A stretch of DNA of 64,000 nucleotides, from the NCBI RefSeq assembly GCF_002105155.1, contig NW_019029047.1, forward strand, positions 47,501 to 111,500, read 5' to 3'. The position numbers and the translations under genes were made by a program. Below are positions 45,601-58,100 of the stretch, piece by piece. The first letter of the stretch is position 1; each line of letters begins with the position of its first letter. This DNA comes from Lobosporangium transversale (Eukaryota; Mortierellomycota; Mortierellomycetes; Mortierellales; Mortierellaceae). Under the pieces are notes generated by a model that was given only the letters and a program-made list of their open reading frames with translations, was not told where the DNA came from and searched no databases.

Positions 45601-47138
45601 TGTAAGCAATAACTTTCCCTAGGACATCTTTCTTGAAGAGGTCATCCTCTAGAGCCTTCTTTTTGAGATTAAATACTCGTACGCAAAGGTCAGGCCAATC
45701 AGCTGCTGTTTGGCCTTCATAAAGAGCCTCCTGGATCTCTGGCCACTGGGGATTACATGTGAAGGTGATGAAGAGATCTGGCTTGCCAAACTTCCGAACC
45801 ATGGCAATGGCATCTTGGAACAACTGTTGCATAAATCTGGGGCCTCCAACAAAGGAAGATGGTAAGATAATCCGCTTTCCAATATTCTCTGGCCTGAGAT
45901 TGAGGTCAATTGCATCTATTATGCCGATATATGCATCCGCTTTGAGCTTAGCTTGATTCATACTGATATATAGGAGCCGAGAAGTTTCCAACTTGTAATA
46001 TTGGTCGACAATATATTGGTGGGCCAAACGTGGAATCATCCAAATGCAGGATCGTTGATCTGTTGAGCTCATTGGGCGGATTTGCAGTCTATATGCATAG
46101 AACTCCCTTTGGCTGACGAACTCTCGGGTTTTTTTTCGTCCGGCTCTCATGAGGTTCCATCTGGTCATCCTCAACATCCTCACCATCGCTTTCTCCAAGA
46201 GACCTTTCAGAGCCTAGCTCTGACCCGCTTTCCTTCTTATACTTGCCGTATGTCCACCCACACTCACCATTCGGATGCAAGAGAACGTAGTGAAGGCTGT
46301 CGTATGACGGATGAGTCTCGCTGATCTGCTGTAAACCGCCCCTTTTGTATTCAATAACTATATCCCTTCTTGAAACTTGGCTATCATCACCAGGCATCAA
46401 AACAGCGATTTCAGAGGACGAAGGGGGACCATATTGTCTCCGTCCTTGGCTCCTTAGGTCACGTTGGGACTCAGCACGGATGACGACCCTTAACTGAGTA
46501 TCTTGACCATTGACACGCTCTTTAATGTTCTTGAGTAAACGGGCCATCGGGTGATGTCGTTCGAGAAGCTGTTGTAGCTCAATTAACAAACTGTTGTCGA
46601 GAGAACCTTCAAAGTACCCATTGCGAATTTTGGCCTGCTCTTCAGGGTCATGAATATGGCTGTGGATCTGTAAAAACTGAGGATCTACACCTTCAGACGG
46701 GCTCAGAGGGCCAATCAGGTGAGCGATACCTCCGATAATACGGAAAGTGTACACGCCTTGTTGGCTGTTTGCAAGGCTCCTGGCATGGTTTACTTTCATC
46801 GACGTAAAGGACAGAGTACAGTTGTATTGCCGTGCATTATTTCGAATGGCTTTGCTTCTCGCGTCTTGGCCACCAAAGACCTCTAAAAAGCGGCGCGGAA
46901 TACCCTCCAGATGAGGGATTTTGACTTGACCTCTACCGCAGCACAACGAAAATTCTGGTCGGTGCTTGGTGTTTTTCACTCGTTCTTCAAGGAACATGAT
47001 AGCATTGCAATAAGGGCACCGGACCATCTGCTCTAAGCGGTGTCTATGGCGCTCGATATTGGGGCCTGAGATTAATTCTTGTTGGAACCTCCTTCTAGCG
47101 GTGGGGATAGTATCCATACTATTGGAATATAGAATCAC
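42668..47138 (-). pseudogene. Helitron Rep-helicase, broken by three frame changes
   Basis: Four overlapping reading frames cover one ancestral protein. 47138-46089: Helitron-like N-terminal domain (CNAIMFLEERV, then NARQYNCTLSFTSMKVNHA). 46198-45074: Rep nuclease with HUH motif GLPHRHLLIIL (near 45548-45585) and the Tyr-bearing YIYKYVHKGHDRA. 45237-43573: helicase with Walker A GPGGTGKSFLYN and Walker B VVFWDEAPL. 43576-42668: helicase C-terminus with FAMTINKSQGQTL and YVALSRC. Break 1 is an 8-base A run (plus 46129-46136) with one base too many. Break 2 lies between 45074 and 45125, after HDRAAVAV. Break 3 is a one-base loss near 43585, where SYI-WPSVTTLRL should read through. It would not give a working transposase as it stands. 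Confidence 0.88.
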
Positions 47139-47234
47139 AGATTTTTATTAATATTTTATATGGGCTTTTTCACTTTTTCACTTATCACAATATTTTTTTA
47201 CACTAAAATAATAATAAGGGGAGGTCGGACTTAC

Positions 47235-47325
47235 TCTTTATCGGGGCATGTGTTTCGGTTATGTCCTGGGCGACTGCATATACTGCACTGCCGTTGCACA
47301 GGCCGACAGGGTGACTGTAGCCTAG
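47235..47325 (-). other. Helitron exon encoding a CCHC zinc knuckle
   Basis: Minus-strand reading gives CRPVQRQ followed by CSICSRPGHNRNTC, a C-x2-C-x4-H-x4-C knuckle, then CPDKE and a gtaagt donor. The acceptor is ctctctag near 47327. The relic at 538-595 keeps the same knuckle (CSTCNRPGHNRSTC), also followed by a donor, so the exon is conserved between copies. Which exons it joins is inferred to be the accessory frame upstream and the Rep frame downstream. Confidence 0.65.
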
Positions 47326-47609
47326 AGAGCAATGATAATGATGTTAGATTAGAAACGCAATACGTGGTAGTTTATAAATTCAATAAAATGTGAACCAAGA
47401 GTAGCTCACCTTCGTCTTCGCTCAGGTCTTTCGCTTTCACCTGGGCCATCAAGGCTAATGCTTCGTCTGCGAGTCGTCACAGGCTCGGTTCGATTCTGCA
47501 TGGGGTCACTAAAGATAACATTGCAAAAGAAATGGCAATTTAGGATTGAAAAAAAAAATGCATTGCTAAGGATTACATATCGAAACATCAAAATGGAGCT
47601 CACCCTTCA

Positions 47610-48212
47610 TTATTTGGACATGTACTTAGAAGCAACTTGATGGTATAAGTTTGGTGTAGCCGAAGGGACCAATGTTTCCTGCGACCGGGAGAGCTCTAAG
47701 TTATAGTCTTCTTGAGTAGGACAAACACAGCTGCTCTGAGAAGAACAACCTGTGTTCATGCAAACAACACAGCCAAGCCTGACTGCAAGCTCAGCTCTCA
47801 TTGCCTCTTCTTTACGTCTTCTTTCTTCCTGTTCTTTTTTTTCCCCTTCTCTCTCTTGTTCAAGGAATTCAAATAGGGCGCACTCGTCAATGGAGTCGTA
47901 TATCATGTCATATAGCTTCTCTTCATTCTCCACATCCTCTGCTTGCCGGCCTGGTAACTCCTCTCTTACCTCCACAGGCTGTGCTCGGATGATACGTGGT
48001 ACAGCCCGTCGAGATCGTCGTGCTCGGATGATGCATCGTACGCCTGAAGTGGAGCTGTCCGACGGAGGAACGGCTTTCGAGTGGTTCGAGTCACCATAAA
48101 TAGAGCGAGGGCACTTGGTAGGCAACTGGCTTCTGGGAGGTGCAGCTGATGACGAACGTGTGGAACGTGTGGCAGCCAACGACGACGAACGTGTAAAACG
48201 TTTGGCAGGCAT
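47610..48212 (-). CDS. Helitron accessory protein, basic N-terminus and coiled coil
   Basis: About 200 residues. The N-terminus is Arg/Ser/Thr-rich (MPAKRFTRSSSLAATRSTRS), followed by a conserved RARRSRRAVPRIIRAQPV block, an acidic LYDMIYDSIDE block, a Glu/Arg/Lys-rich helix (EREGEKKEQEERRRKEEAMR) and a Cys-containing segment (CVVCMNTGCSSQSSCVC). The equivalent in the relic at 1272-1562 keeps the basic and acidic blocks. It may be the first exon of the Rep-helicase gene rather than a separate protein: donor-like sites exist near its 3' end, and the knuckle exon follows. No known domain was recognised. Confidence 0.6.
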   Translation of the reverse strand: MPAKRFTRSSSLAATRSTRSSSAAPPRSQLPTKCPRSIYGDSNHSKAVPPSDSSTSGVRCIIRARRSRRAVPRIIRAQPVEVREELPGRQAEDVENEEKLYDMIYDSIDECALFEFLEQEREGEKKEQEERRRKEEAMRAELAVRLGCVVCMNTGCSSQSSCVCPTQEDYNLELSRSQETLVPSATPNLYHQVASKYMSK

Positions 48213-48690
48213 TTTTTTTTTTTAGCAGATAAAATAGACGAAAGCAATAAAAACAAAGGTCTGAGGAAAATGAAAGCAAGGATTCAGAAATATAGGTGCG
48301 TTGAGGGATTAAGATTGTAAAACAAAGCGAACAGGTTTATTTTAAATCTACAGTGCATCGTAGACGCGAAGCGATACTTTTTTTGCATGCTGATTTAAAG
48401 TTTCAAAATAAGGGTCGTGTCACATGGGCAAAATAAATTTAATTAAGGGACAGCGAATCACATTTTGACTCTATCCGTAAAAAAACAACCGAAATCCAAT
48501 CACTCTACACTGGATGCCCCATTCTCCAATTAAATGAGACTCTTGCCACCCACAGATTCTTGCTTACCCATGGATGAGTGAATGCTCCAAGCTGTTGCTT
48601 ATTTATGTTTTGTTCATTTATGATGCTCCAAAAGTTGTCACATAATTTCGCAGTCACCTAATTTTTCTACCTGCTTTAATATATAGAAGA

Positions 48691-48787
48691 CTGATTCGAC
48701 TAAACTAGGGGGGATTACTATCAGAAAAACGTCCTTGAAACTATACTTGCACCTTCCTCCTCTTCCTCTTCTTCCTCTAGCTCATCT
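48691..48787. other. Junction between Helitron end and acidic-protein gene
   Basis: Under 100 bases separate the probable Helitron 5' end from the stop codon of the next gene, so the insertion lies in that gene's 3' untranslated region or terminator. Confidence 0.4.
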
Positions 48788-49849
48788 TTAATACTCATTA
48801 TCTTCACAGTCAACGCTGTAGCTCCGGTTGTCATCATCATCAACACCATCACTCTCATCATCGCTATCATCGCTATCATCTCTAATGGTATCGGCATTCA
48901 TGACTACGAGGACATGATAGCTTGGTTGGAGCAACCCCTCATCTATATCCGAGCCCTCATCGTATGAAGACTCTGCAATGAGAGTCGATAAGTCGGAATT
49001 CATTCCATCGATCCCTGAGTCATTCTCGCCATAGCCTTCATAACCATCCTCATAATAGTCTGAATCATACTCATCGTATTCGCTATACTCATTATAATGC
49101 CCATAGATATAACCATGACTATCATCATGACCATTCTCATGAGCATAACTATAGCCATAGCCATAATCATCACCATAGCCATCATCATAGCCATCATCAT
49201 CATCTTCGAGCCCAGTTTCAACCTCATCTACAATACATTTCTCTCCCTCTCCTTGATCTTCTTCTTTGTCGACGGTAGCTGCCTCCATAGTCATAGTATA
49301 ACTTTCATTCTCTTCGTCAAGAGTCATATCCGAGTCATAATCCTCTTCTCTTTCTTTGATCCTTTCACATATCATCGTGTCCTCATTCCCATCCAAACTC
49401 GAGACACACTCACATTCATCCGAATGCCGAGACCTCACCCAAGAGTCCTGTTGCAGACTATGATGACTGAGCTGCAACTGCGACAGCTTACCAGATACAT
49501 CTGAACAGCCAATAGGGATCCAGGAAAGGATCGGATCCAAATAAGGAACAGTGGCTCCGTCTTGAAAGGATGGGATGGCTGCTGTCGATGGTGAACTTGG
49601 TATGGGTGTTGGTGGCGGTGGCGGTGGCGGTGGCAGTGATTGTGAACGTGCGCTCGAAGGTTGTGGTAGCCACCATCCTAACCGTGATCTGCCACGCCGA
49701 CTCTCCTGGTCAATCTCGAGTTGAGAATCAGTCTTCTGGCGCTTGGCAGGGCCTTGAAGTTTTAATTGTTGTAGCTCGAGATCATCATCGTCATCATCGC
49801 CATCATCGTCATCATCGCCATCATCGCCATCATCGTCACTATCACCACC

Positions 49850-49884
<35 letters not shown>

Positions 49885-50644
49885 ACCGGTCCTTTTCACC
49901 ATCAACGCCGGCAACACTATCACGGCCATCAAGCCATCTCTGCTCCCTTCTGTCTTGTTTCTCAGGCTTGGGACGCTTTTTACTGCCTTGGACTGATCCT
50001 TCGATCGCCACTGTTGTCTTATAATCATACTTGACTGACTTGGGCTCTAGTTGTAGGTATCCTCCTTCGCCTTCATCACCCATGAGGACAGGAGCCATTC
50101 GGATCTCGCTTGCTACCAAAGTTGGGATCATGGCTAGGGGTGTTTCGTACAGGTCCTTGGCCTCGAGACATGATCCACTCATGAGATGGCCCTTGACTTC
50201 AAAGATATCGCCAACGTTCAGGGCCCAAACAAAGTGCTTGTCAAAGTTTACAGTCGAACTCTGATCCCCTTCAGCATATTGGATCACGATTGGTTGATAT
50301 TTCCCTCTCTCTTCTTCTTCTCCTTCTCCTTCTCCTCCTCCTTCTTTTTCTTTTTCTTTTTCTTTCTCTTTCTCTTTTACTTCTTCTTTGTTTCCCTCCA
50401 AGTTCTCTTTTTTCTCTTCCTCCTCTCCTTTCTCCCTTTCCTTCCTTTCCTCGATACATTCGCCTTCGATATAAACCCAGGACGGTTTGCCTTTGTCCTT
50501 GTCTTGGATAAGGTAGGGAACTTGCTTGACGATAACCTTCATCCAGTCAGGTGGCAGTCTCGAATGTTGTACCTTTTCTGTGTTCTTGTTCATTCTTGCC
50601 TCTTGGAGATCCTCAAGGAATTGATAAGTCAAAAAATTTGTCAT
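48788..50644 (-). CDS. Acidic low-complexity protein of unknown function
   Basis: 618 residues from the Met at 50644 (MTNFLTYQFLEDLQEARM). The frame is open upstream only through poly-Lys from A runs, so that part is excluded. The N-terminal third has the only ordinary sequence (LPPDWMKVIVKQVPYLI, WVYIEGECIEE, FVWALNVGDIFEVKGHLMSG), possibly a small beta-rich domain; GDIFEVKG recalls OB-fold strands, but this is weak. The rest is low complexity: Glu/Lys run, Asn run, Asp runs (near 49770-49850), Pro run, and an Asp/Gly/Tyr-rich tail with YGYGYSYAHENGHDD. A KRQK basic patch may be a nuclear signal. It is probably real because the non-repetitive parts keep one frame over 1.8 kb. No family recognised. 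Confidence 0.65.
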
Positions 50645-50647
50645 AAT

Positions 50648-50679
<32 letters not shown>

Positions 50680-50810
50680 TAGTTTGTAGTTTGTAAGTTC
50701 GTAAGATTATTTTTTTCTTCACTTTTCTTTTTTTTTTTTTTTTCTTCAAGGGAGAAATAAAAGATTGATAGTTGACAACAACAACAACAACAACAACAAG
50801 AAGAAAAGAG

Positions 50811-50841
<31 letters not shown>

Positions 50842-51899
50842 ATAAGAGAGAGAGAGAGAAAGACGGAGAGATAGGATATGTCGCTGCATAATAAAAATAA
50901 AATAAAATTCGCTTTTTGTTTCGATTAACGGTTTTTTATTTTATTTTTAATTTTGATCTTTTTTTAATACCACTGTTTAGGTGTCTGAATCTAGAGTATA
51001 AAATACAAAGACCAATTGTCGATCTTTTTTTTTTTTTTTTTTTTTTTTTATTTTTATTTTTTTAAAAAAAAAGAATCTTGTCCCCAACCTGGTAGTAATT
51101 ATAGAATATATATATCTATATTTTACTCCAGACACTTGTGGGGAAGTGGATATAGAGGAAGAGAAAGAAGGAAAGGGGCCTATTGGAAACAGTTGTAGCC
51201 TCCCCTATCTTTTCTCTCTCTTTCCTTTCTTACTCTCTTGTCTTTCCTTCGCTCTCACTCTGCTCCTGTCTTTTTCTCTTCCTCTTCCTCTTCAGTGGGT
51301 CTTTTGACCTTTTCTTTTTTAGAACAGATGGTGTGGGGTATTACACATTTGGTAGACCCTGAATACAAAATTAGAGCTGTTGTTACTGTTGTTACTGTTG
51401 TTTAGCGGTTACATTTATATACATGCATGGATCGTTGGAACAAAGAGGAATGACATGGGACAAAAGGAAATTGTCGAGGAACATTCTTGTTACTCCATCA
51501 TTGAAACAACCCTTTCCTTTCTTCCTTTTTATTCATCTCATAATGGTTGTTATAATAATACTTAGCATTTATACAGACTCTTTATATCCTACCATAGCTT
51601 TCGCTTTGGCTTTTCCTTTCTTTTATAGACCGTAAAGCCTTTACTTAAAGTCGAAAGAAGGTGACAGATGTTTGGAATGTTACATCTTAACATTTGGTCT
51701 ACTGAGATTCAAGCCCTTCTCTCTTTCCCTTGTATAGATGATCAGAAAGGTGGCTGATGCCTCCATTCCCCCAAAAAAGAAACAGATAAAGCTAAGGCCC
51801 AGAGATAAAAAGAGACATAGATCATCATGATCATTGACATCATCAGTGAACCACATTTGTCATCTCAGTACTGAGCCAGGAGACCTACTCAAACTACTT
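50645..51899. other. 5' flank of acidic-protein gene and spacer
   Basis: It begins with T and A homopolymers (50650-50678, 50811-50839) and caa units (50777-50800), followed by ordinary AT-rich sequence. Short frames near 51380-51635 show no coding character. Confidence 0.55.
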
Positions 51900-52147
51900 G
51901 GCTTGGCATACAGGGTCGCCTACAGCAGCTGTCGAGCGTTGAAAGTGCTGATGCAGTATACTTGGCTCCTGCAGAGTGGGATTGTTCGGACCTCTAGTAT
52001 ATAGATATAGCTACTAAATATTCTACTATAATTACAACAATCTCTCTCAAGCTATCCCATCTTATTCAAGAAGTACTTTCTTTTTTATGCTGTTATTGTA
52101 AAGAGACAATATTCGCACTTTATTCTGTATCCTGAACGACTTCCTGC
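51900..52147. other. 3' flank of NLR gene B
   Basis: Inverted match to 15618-15830. Shared blocks run from ctcaagctatc-type sequence near the stop to the agcagctgt block, then similarity ends. Confidence 0.6.
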
Positions 52148-55100
52148 TTATCCACCCTCTTGACTCTTGACTCTTGACTCACATGGCTCGCATGAAATGA
52201 TATGCGCAATACTACATTCCTTGCACACACTGCATTTGAGCCAATAACCTCCGATCGATTGGCTTGTTTCTGTCAACATTGTCAATCGTGTTCCTTCCCT
52301 CAGACCTTCTGCCTCTAAATCTACCCCTAAACCTGCCTCTGAATCTGCCTTGGTTGATGGTTCTTGATAATGACCCACTTGACTGGACCCACTCTTCGCC
52401 TTGGATGCAGTGGATGGCGTTCCTACACTCTTAACTGCCTCTTGTACAGCCAAAGGAGAGGATTGCTCGTCTATAGCTCCACGCTGCACCAGGAGCTTCC
52501 TGTTGACTTCACTCAAGCCATATACAGAGTGAATACGAGCGTTGTTTGCATTAAGGACCGTCTGCCCGGTGCTCCACTTTAGGTGGTATTGATATTCTTC
52601 ATCCTTCTGCACAATCTGCCACTTCCGAATAGAACCATCCTCACAGCCTGTAACCAGGTAGTGGCCCTCTTCAAAGACATTCCATTCAAGCGTTTTAGCC
52701 TCACCACCTTCACATGGGATTACAATCAAACACTGGCCTGATTTTGGATCCCACACTCGCACTGTCATGTCCAAACTGCTTGAGGCAATGTATCTTCCAT
52801 CAGACGAATAGGTCATCTCAGTGATCAACCAGATGTGTCCTTTAAACACACATAACATCGACCCTGTTTCCGTATCCACCGCACTAGCCAGTCCTTCCAT
52901 ACCTCCAAGAACCATCTGTTGACTACATGGCGAAAATGCAACGAATCCTAGATAATTGTCAAACTGTGCTTCGTAACAGAGTTCACCCGTTTCTGCGCTC
53001 CATACTGGCAAGCCATTGTTCTCATAGCCACGACACAACACTATCTTTCGACCGTCAGGCGTGTATAAGATATAAGAGCCCCAGCTTACTTCATCACTCA
53101 CTTCATCACTCACTTCATGCTGGAGATCCCCTGATTGAGCACACCAGGCTTTGATATTACCATCTTCATCGTACGAAGCAATCTGGTCGCCATGAGGTGA
53201 GAATACTACACACTTTATCTCTTTTTTGTGGCCATGTAATGTGCGGATGAGATCTCCTGTTTGTGTGTTCCATATAGTCACTCTTCCAGATTTATGACCA
53301 CAGACAATTTGGTGGCCATTAGGTAAGAAATCAAAGGCCTTGATGTCATCCGCGCCTTCACCTTGTAACTCCAAAATATGAATAACTAGTCCTGTACGAG
53401 GACTCCAAAGATAGACGCGTGGAGAAGAATGGCAAGAGGCAAGCAACTGACCGTTAGGTGAATACTTAAAGTCATATATATATCCATCGAGGCATTGTAA
53501 AACATGGATAGGATGTCCTGTCTTTGCATCCCACATACGCAGTGTTTCATCACTACCCCATGAAGCTATTTGCTGTCCATCTGGAGAACTCCTGACACCA
53601 CCGATTGTCGCTGAATGGCTATGTAAGTCGTGACTGGATTGTTGCGGTCGAGTATCCCATAGACGTATCGTTCTGTCATAACTGAAGGACGCAATCTGGT
53701 GCTTGTTAGGTGAATATGCCAAACAAGTTATTTTCTCAGAGTGGCCGTAGAAGGTATTCATGGGTTGTCCGGATCCCGCATCCCAAAGCCATATTGTGAA
53801 ACCTATATCGCAAACGGCTATCGCTTCTCCGTTCGGTGAATACTTTAAATCAATGACAAGAGGGCCTTCTTTTACAAGAGTATGAGTGACTTCTCCTGTT
53901 TGCATATCCCACTGATATACCGTACCAAAGGCGAACGAAGCAGCGAACTTTCCATTAGGTGAATACTGTATGCGATTGACATAAACACCATGATCCAAAC
54001 CAAACTTCTTTTGACCAGATTCACCATCCCACACATGCAGCCAGCGATCTATGTAACAACAAGTTATGATTTCCTGGCCATTAGGGGAATACACAACCTG
54101 TTCAATCTCATCCTCATGATCCATCAGCAACATCGACTGTTGCCCTGATGTCGCATTCCACAGTCGCAATATCTTATCATCACCGCCAGTTGCAATCTGC
54201 TTTCCATCAGGTGAATATGCCACACTTCTCACGGATCCAACATGGCCCTCTAATGTAAATTTGAGAATGCCTGTTTCGGTGTCCCACACTAGCACCGAGC
54301 CATCCTTGCTAGCTGAGGCAAGATCCTTCCCGCTTGGTGAATACGTTACACAGCTGACAGAGCCTGTATGACTCACCAATTTGTGAACCAATACACCTGA
54401 TGTCGCATCCCAAATTAGAACTGCAGCCTGACCATTGCCCCAAGAGGCAATAAGTCTGCTGTCTGGTGAGTATAAAAGCCTGCCTCTTACATTGACCTCT
54501 AAAACCAAGAGCTTCTCCCATGTTGATGTGTCATACACGATGAGTGAATACTTATTAGATTCATCTCTGGTCACTGCAGCGAGTGTATTGCCATCAGGAG
54601 AATATGTCCCATCCAATACCTGACCATTGGCTCCGAGGAATGGCCACTCTCCAAACTGTACTCCTGCCATCTTTGCTCCACTCAGGTTTGCTTCACGGAG
54701 CCAACATTTCTGTAAGTTCACCTTCCTCAGATCTGCTCCTTGCAGCTGAGCATATTCAAGAATACCATGGCTGATATCAGCTCCTGGAATCTGGATGCCT
54801 CGTAAGTCTGCTCCGATGAATGACTCGCCTGCTCGGATCAAAATTGTCATCGCATTCGCTGCTGCTATTCGCCACTTGCTATCACTCTTCGAGAGTTCTA
54901 CATATCTATACAACTGCTCTCTGAACACCGACTCAAGACGGACACGGTCCTCCAGGAACTGAAGAATAGATGGTTCATCTACAAAGCTCCTCCATACTAA
55001 AGGTGATGTCTCATCAGCTTTGACCATATCCATTTCCTGCTCGCTCTCTTTGGTGTCCATGCATTCAAAACTAAACACTGAACTAATACTCTGTCGACGA

Positions 55101-58100
55101 GAAGGTGATGTAGTTGCCTTTGCTTCTTCACCGCTCGCAAACGTATTCATCATCGGTTGTGGCTCAAATATCGCTCGTACCAGACTGTACTCTAGAATAG
55201 ATCGATGCAGAAACCGATATTGATTGCCTGTACGTGTGAGTGGTGATGCCTCACGCAATAGGTTCCTTCTATTCTCTTTGCTGAAGTATGCTTCTTTCCA
55301 TGTGCCCTTGTCCTTGGATGGTGAGTACTCCACCACTGGGTTACCACCTTGATGCTTATAGATCGCTATAGCCAGCTCCGCCAGATACTTGATCCCATTC
55401 TGTGCAAACCCTTCATCTGTCAGTACTCTGAACATCCTTCTATCTTCTGGTCTCAATGTCTCGCCTAATCGCTTCTTGCCTCGTTCGAGCCATTGCTCAA
55501 CAAACTGGTCATACAGTGTGACCCTCTTAATCTTGCTGTTGGTGATCTCTTGTCCTGGATCCACCATCCGTGGGAGCACTTCAAGTGACATCGACAGTAT
55601 GAATGGGTTCTTCACAAGCTCTTGTAAGCTAGGGACCATCTTGAGTGCACCCTTATAGTCCTCCACACCCCATAGTAGATCCATAGAGTTGACATATTGT
55701 TCGATATAGTCTTCAATCTGTGCCTCAGAGAATGGTACAATTACTGCCTCTTGGAACAATCCACTATCTGCTCGATGATTGCGGTCCATAGGTTGGAATC
55801 GATCTCGATAGTCCGATCCAAGATACTCACTGCGACAACTGATCACCATCTGACACTTCCACTCTCCAGGTTTATTCAGTTGGTTGGATGCGTACAGATT
55901 GTTGGTCTGCATGCTCTCATCATATCCATCACAGATCAACACAAATGACCGATTCATCTTCAACTCCTTGATCTCAGAGTCTGTGAAGCCGTAGTCTCGC
56001 AGTTGCTTTGCAACCAGATCCTTCTCTGCTTTGTCGATGGCTGGGAGGTTGATAAACAGCGGAATCTGGCCATGTCTCTTCTGGTATGTCTCCCATAACA
56101 TACGCTCGAGAGTGCGGTTGAATGTGGATTTGCCTGCTCCTGAATCTCCTTGCACAAGCATCACTTTCTGGTCGCCGTTTAGGAGCTCTTTCACCTTGTC
56201 CATCAACAAGAACCGATCGTTATCGCTTGCTTGAGGACTTGCTTTGGCATACTGTTGAACATAGAAGCTTTGATTATTCCCATCTATCCGCCGTCTCTTT
56301 AGTTGCCGTAGACTACTCTCAACACCAGGCTTCTTCTGTGCACGATCAAGCAATTGTGAAGATTCAGGTCGGGAGAGTGTAGCAACAGAGGAGAACTGTA
56401 TCAATGGTCCATGAAGACAATTGGTGTATAGTTCTTGTTTTCTGTCATCCCCATCCATCTGGAGATCATTTAAAAGACTATTTGCAGCTGGAATAGGCGA
56501 GAATAGGAAGAAAGGGACAATATCATTTATAAAGTATATGAATCAATATATAATAAATAACGTCATCACTACCACACATATCCATACAAGAATCAAATAC
56601 ATACCTTGAAAACCATTTGGTGATAGCGAGGATAGTTGTCTGAGAATATTTATGATCCACTGCTTAATGTGTGTATGGGCTCCCCAATCCTGATCATTCT
56701 TGTATATCTCTCCTAGGAATGTGATGGCATCTTGTCGAATATCCATGCTCCACTTTACATCAGCTGCTATCTGTCCCAGTCTTTGACATAGTCCCCATTG
56801 GAATGCTACTTCATTTCGACAGGATACTTCACACACAAGAATCTTGAACTTGGTCAGTTCACCTATCTGAAGTAGTCCTTCAGCTACTCGAAGTGTTGGA
56901 TACCATCCTGACTTGTGACTGAAGCTCAGTCCTTCTTCCATACACTCTTTGAATGACACTCCGCTCTCATAGAGTGATACTGCTTCCTTGTACACCTCCA
57001 GACTCTTATCCATAATATCTGTCACTGATGGAAGTCCTTTCTGGATGTTGCTTATCTCATCCATGAAGATATTCAAGTTCAAGCCCTTTACTGCACTCAC
57101 TACTCCAAACACTCCTCGGAGTACTGCTGATGTCCGTCGAAGCATGGCTTGTATTGTTGTTTCGTCGTCCGGAATGTACAATAGTGCTTGGGAAGCATAA
57201 GCTGCTTGATAGACTAGATATGGATCTGTACTCTCTTTCAGTCCTTTGAGATATGTAGTAAGTGGCTCATGGAGCTGTTCTCGCTTCAGACCCTTGACTT
57301 GGTTGTTGACCATCGCATCAAGGACATGTGAGACTGTAGCTGAAAGGTGATAGAGATGGTCTGTAGATTGACCATGTGTGTTTTGCAAGCGAGAGTTGAG
57401 AGTGGTGAGGATTGAGACAAGGTCATCCGAACCGAGATATCCAAGAGGAGCATGATGCATCAACTGAGCTAATCCTTCCAGCATATGAGTCTCCAGTATG
57501 ATGTTTTGACTGATTCCATTGATCAAAGCTGCAAGCAGTACTCTGAACTGTGTTTGGTCGAGGGCTGGAGCCAGAGTTACAACCTCAGCTACAGCTTCAG
57601 CCTTGACTCCATCGCTGATGAACAGTTCAATCACATCCGATGTCAATTTACGCAATCGATCATGCTCATCTTGATTGCTTGATATAGCCTGCTGCCACTC
57701 TTTCTCGTGGTTATTAAGGTCATTTGTTTGGATAGGAGCAGTAGGACACAGACTGAGACAATATGCAAGCTGGCAGATATCATCCAGACTTGCACCGACA
57801 TCGGGTAAGGTGTATCTGATGACTGTTGGAGGTTCATCATGGTTGAATATGTCCTTTGATATAGTTGCAATGGTCTGTACTGGTGTGAATTGCACTGTTT
57901 CCATCACCTTGCTCAATTTGCTACTACTGGATCCGTTGACTTGTCGGTTAGCAGTGACATTGTTGCTATTGCTGTCGTTGTTGCTGTTGTTGTTGTTACT
58001 TCCTTGGATGTATCCCCATTTCTCTACTTTCTTGTCTCGCTTCTGTGCATCAGTTGAGTGACCCAATTGCTCAAATAAGCGAGCAAGTTCATAGTAGGCT

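Larger units (their letters stand above)
42384..48690 (-). mobile_element. Helitron, near full length, coding functions frameshifted
   Basis: About 6.3 kb, read on the minus strand. The order is accessory frame, CCHC knuckle exon, Helitron-like N-terminal domain, HUH Rep, and PIF1-like helicase. Helitrons move by rolling-circle replication using the Rep-helicase protein. The probable 3' end is a perfect 7-bp hairpin (42395-42411) followed seven bases on by CTCGT, one change from the usual CTRRT. The probable 5' end is TCTTCTATATATTAAAG near 48690, supported by similar sequence in the relic at 1775-1825. It sits between the peroxiredoxin gene and the acidic-protein gene, apparently without breaking either. 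The termini are inferred, not proven. Confidence 0.85.

Noticed and set aside
49097-49884. Plus-strand Ile/His-rich frames inside the acidic gene
   Set aside because: They are the reverse reading of Asp/Asn/Tyr codon repeats (atcatc, cat), so they are artefacts.
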